From assembly GCA_030532815.1 (NCBI GenBank), contig JAUNKI010000084.1, positions 1 through 8,211 of the forward strand: 8,211 nucleotides of DNA, in the 5' to 3' direction. Both the position numbers and the translations under genes were made by a program. This DNA is from Leptotrichiaceae bacterium (lineage in GTDB: Bacteria; Fusobacteriota; Fusobacteriia; Fusobacteriales; Leptotrichiaceae). Numbering within the stretch: the stretch's first letter is position 1; the number at the start of each line of letters is the position of its first letter. Below are positions 5,701 to 8,211 of the stretch, in pieces. The notes below the pieces were generated by a model. It saw only the letters and a program-made list of their open reading frames with translations. It searched no databases and had not been told where the DNA came from.

Positions 5701-7020
5701 ATGAAACAGGTAGTAGCAATAGTGGGAAGACCTAACGTGGGGAAATCAACACTGTTCAATAAGCTGGTAGGAGACAGACTTTCAATAGTAAAAGATGAGC
5801 CGGGAGTGACAAGAGATAGACTTTACCGTGAAACGGAATGGGCAGGAAAGAATTTTATATTAGTTGATACAGGAGGGCTTGAACCGAAAACAGATGACTT
5901 TATGATGAAAAAAATAAAAGATCAGGCACAGGTTGCCATAGACGAAGCGGATGTCGTAATTTTTCTGGTAGACGGAAAAGCGGGAATAACAGGACTTGAT
6001 GAAGACGTGGCAAATATACTCAGAAAAAAGGATAAAAAAGTTGTAGTAGCGGTAAATAAAATAGATAACTACATGAAAGAACAGGAAAATATATTTGAAT
6101 TTTATTCTTTGGGTTTTGAAGAAGTGATAGGAATTTCAGGAGAGCATAAAATAAATTTGGGAGATTTACTTGATGCGGTAATAGAAAAGTTTGATGACAG
6201 AAAAGACAAAGAAACTGAAGAAGGTTTGAGTATAGCCATATTAGGCAGACCAAATGCAGGGAAATCATCCCTTGTAAACAAACTTTTAAATGAGGAAAGA
6301 TCTATTGTAAGTGATGTAGCAGGAACAACAAGAGATGCGATAGATTCCACTTTAAAATATAACGGAGAAAGATATACACTGATAGATACTGCGGGAATCA
6401 GAAAAAAATCCAAGATTGAATATTACATTGAATAATACAGCGTACTGAGAGCTTTAAAATCCATAAAGAGAGCCAATGTGTGTGTGTTGATGCTTGATGC
6501 TACGGAAATGCTGACAGAGCAGGATAAAAGAGTGGCGGGATTGATATATGAAGAAAAGAAACCTATTATAATAGCCGTGAATAAATGGGATTTAATAGAA
6601 AAAGATAATAACAGCGTGAAAGAGTTTACGGAACTTGTAAAAGCGGAGCTGCCGTTTCTGAGTTATGCTCCGATAATAACAATATCCGCATTGACAGGGA
6701 AAAGAACCGTAAACATACTGGAACAGGCAAAATTTATAAATGAGGAATATCATAAAAAAATTACGACAGGATTACTGAACCAGATTTTATCCGAAATGAT
6801 AGCTCAGAATCCGGTTCCTACAAGAAAAGGAAGAGCAGTAAAAATAAATTATGGAACACAGATAGGTCAGGCCCCTCCTAAATTTGTATTTTTCTCAAAT
6901 AATCCTGATCTGATACATTTTTCATATCAGAGATATATTGAGAATAAATTAAGAGAATATTTCGGTTTTGAAGGCTGTCCTGTTGAAATCGTGTTTAATA
7001 AAAAAAATGAAATATATTAA
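5701..7020 (+). pseudogene. der: Ribosome biogenesis GTPase Der (EngA), interrupted by an in-frame TAA at codon 245
   Basis: Der is a double-GTPase needed for assembly of the 50S ribosomal subunit and is generally essential. The frame from ATG 5701 to TAA 7020 would give 439 residues, the normal family length, apart from a TAA at 6433-6435. G domain 1 has GRPNVGKS (9-16), DTGG (56-59) and NKID (119-122). G domain 2 has GRPNAGKSS (182-190), DTAG (229-232), and after the stop NKWD (294-297) and SAL (329-331). The C-terminal KH-like domain (about 350-439) is complete. The stop falls between DTAG and the conserved YSVLRALKSIKRANV stretch, so neither half keeps a whole second G domain: the 5' product is 244 residues, and a restart at GTG 6478 would give 180 residues. 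The frame is unchanged across the stop, so a single base substitution explains it. All other conserved parts look intact, which argues for a very recent mutation, sequencing error or readthrough rather than old decay. The AI-2E gene follows after 28 bases. Confidence 0.9.
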
Positions 7021-7048
7021 GAAATTAAATAATAAAATGAGGTAAAAT

Positions 7049-8116
7049 ATGAGTTTTTATAATGAAGAAAAATTTTTGAAATGGAAAAATATACTGATAT
7101 TGACAGTATTAACATTATTATCCGTATTATTATTTTTTAAAGTATATTCCTATTTTGAAAAATCCATTCAGATAATAACGGGAACAATATTTCCTTTTAT
7201 TCTGTCTTTTGTAATAGTGTATTCTCTTATGCCTTTTATAGATATGCTAAGTGAAAAATTCAAAATGGATAGAAAAATAGCAATATCTTTTGTATTATTT
7301 GTATTTTTTATATTTTTTATATATGTAATACTTGCATTTATACCTTTAATTGGAGGTCAGCTGTCGAGTTTTATAGAATTTTTCCTGAAAAATCAGGAGA
7401 CATTTCAAAAAAATCTGCTTTCTTTTTTTGAGCATAATAATGTAAATGTAAGGGATTCCATAATAAATTCAAAAGAAATTATTTTTACTAATTTTTTAAA
7501 AGTATTGAATTCAAGTGTTTCTCTTTTAAGCGGAACATTCAGTTTGTTGTTTATGACTCCGATTTTTACTATAATGCTCATATTCAGTTATGACAAAATA
7601 GGTGAAGGAGTAAAAAAGGGACTAGGAAAGCTTAATAAGGAAGAGTTGATTCCGTTGATTAAGCAGATTGACGAAGCAATAGGAAAATATATAAAAGTGA
7701 CAGTGCTGGATAGTATAATCGTCGGAGTATCTTCCTATATTATATTTTTATTTCTAAAAATGGAGTATAGTTCACTGTTTTCAATAATAATAGGGGCAGG
7801 AAACGTAATACCTTTTATAGGCCCTTTTATAGGACTTATTCCCGTGATACTTTATGCTTCGACAAAATCATTTAAACTTGTTGTAACTATTATTGTTTTT
7901 ATAACAATATTACAAACTATAGAAGCTAATATAGTAAAACCTTGGCTTACAAGTAAATCAGTAGATATTCATCCGATAACCACTCTTCTGGTTGTACTGA
8001 TAGGCGGGGCATTATTCGGGATTGGAGGAGCATTTGTCGCAATTCCTGTATATATAGTCTTAAAATTATCGGTTATTTTTTATTTTGATAAATCGGAAAA
8101 AAAGAAAGAGAATTGA
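7049..8116 (+). CDS. AI-2E/PerM family membrane transporter
   Basis: A 355-residue polytopic membrane protein of the AI-2E transporter (PerM/YdiK/TqsA) family, of normal length. Hydrophobic segments lie near 14-31, 43-63, 77-101, 155-180, 216-237, 243-270, 276-294 and 308-343. Family hallmarks in the C-terminal half are GNVIPFIGPFIGLIPV (251-266), the ANIVKPWL stretch (293-300) and DIHPITTLLVVLIGG followed by GIGGAFVAIPVY (306-335). The loop at about 102-155 is amphipathic, as in relatives. Family members have been linked to export of autoinducer-2, to sodium/proton antiport and to small-molecule permeation; which applies here cannot be told from sequence. GAGG (7039-7042) lies 6 bases before the ATG. 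Only 28 bases separate it from der, with no promoter or terminator between, so it is probably transcribed with der. A premature stop in der could therefore lower its expression by polarity. Confidence 0.93.
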   Translation: MSFYNEEKFLKWKNILILTVLTLLSVLLFFKVYSYFEKSIQIITGTIFPFILSFVIVYSLMPFIDMLSEKFKMDRKIAISFVLFVFFIFFIYVILAFIPLIGGQLSSFIEFFLKNQETFQKNLLSFFEHNNVNVRDSIINSKEIIFTNFLKVLNSSVSLLSGTFSLLFMTPIFTIMLIFSYDKIGEGVKKGLGKLNKEELIPLIKQIDEAIGKYIKVTVLDSIIVGVSSYIIFLFLKMEYSSLFSIIIGAGNVIPFIGPFIGLIPVILYASTKSFKLVVTIIVFITILQTIEANIVKPWLTSKSVDIHPITTLLVVLIGGALFGIGGAFVAIPVYIVLKLSVIFYFDKSEKKKEN

Positions 8117-8141
8117 CAAAAATAAGGGGATATGTTAGTAT
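8113..8141 (+). promoter_or_regulatory. Candidate promoter for a gene right of the window
   Basis: A consensus TTGACA (8113-8118), overlapping the stop codon of the AI-2E gene, is followed after 17 bases by TAGTAT (8136-8141, 4 of 6). A second possible -10, TATACT, lies at 8181-8186 without a clear -35. No ORF or terminator is visible in 8117-8211, so these would serve a gene beyond the right edge. Confidence 0.4.
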
Positions 8142-8211
8142 TGCACAAATAAGGTTAAAGCGGAAAATTCAAAAATTTATTATACTAAAAAGTACGAACA
8201 TTCAGTAAATT

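Noticed and set aside
6102..6413. Minus-strand frames within der (also 6020-6268)
   Set aside because: They lie opposite conserved Der motifs and have no support of their own.
6433..6435. Recoding of the der stop as selenocysteine or pyrrolysine
   Set aside because: Those use TGA and TAG; this codon is TAA, and no recoding structure is apparent nearby.
6478..7020. A separate 180-residue gene starting at GTG 6478
   Set aside because: It is the in-frame continuation of der after the TAA; it begins mid-domain without G1-G3 and has no convincing ribosome binding site.

Overview
The window is AT-rich chromosomal DNA using the standard bacterial code: TGG encodes Trp, and TGA ends at least one clear gene. 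The low GC, heavy use of AGA/ATA/AAA codons, the style of the Der and YigZ proteins and the Lys/Glu-rich exported protein fit Fusobacteriota, most likely the Leptotrichia group. This is inference from style; no marker for taxonomy is present.

Left part (1-2747, minus strand): a two-gene operon transcribed leftwards. The first gene (828-2747) encodes a 639-residue GHKL-type ATPase of the MutL/MORC/Hsp90 class. The second (844 to beyond base 1) encodes a protein of unknown function whose start overlaps the end of the ATPase gene by 17 bases. Coupled GHKL ATPase plus unknown partner is the least explained part of the window. It resembles the architecture of accessory, possibly anti-phage, systems, but no helicase, nuclease or methylase is visible before the window ends.

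Divergent intergenic region (2748-2890): promoters face both ways with touching -35 regions. The ATPase mRNA leader is odd: its strong Shine-Dalgarno sequence lies 33 bases before the ATG, with a potential hairpin between them.

Right part (2891-8211, plus strand): apparently housekeeping genes. They are a membrane-embedded site-2 (M50) metalloprotease; a 372-base stretch with at most a doubtful small ORF; an exported helical-repeat protein of unknown function; a YigZ/IMPACT-family protein with a TTG start; the ribosome-assembly GTPase gene der; and an AI-2E/PerM-family membrane protein. The 4025-5626 pair and the 5701-8116 pair each look co-transcribed.

The most striking single observation on the right is that der, normally essential, carries an in-frame TAA at codon 245 of an otherwise intact 439-residue reading frame. 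Either the base is wrong, the gene is dead and complemented elsewhere, or the stop is read through.
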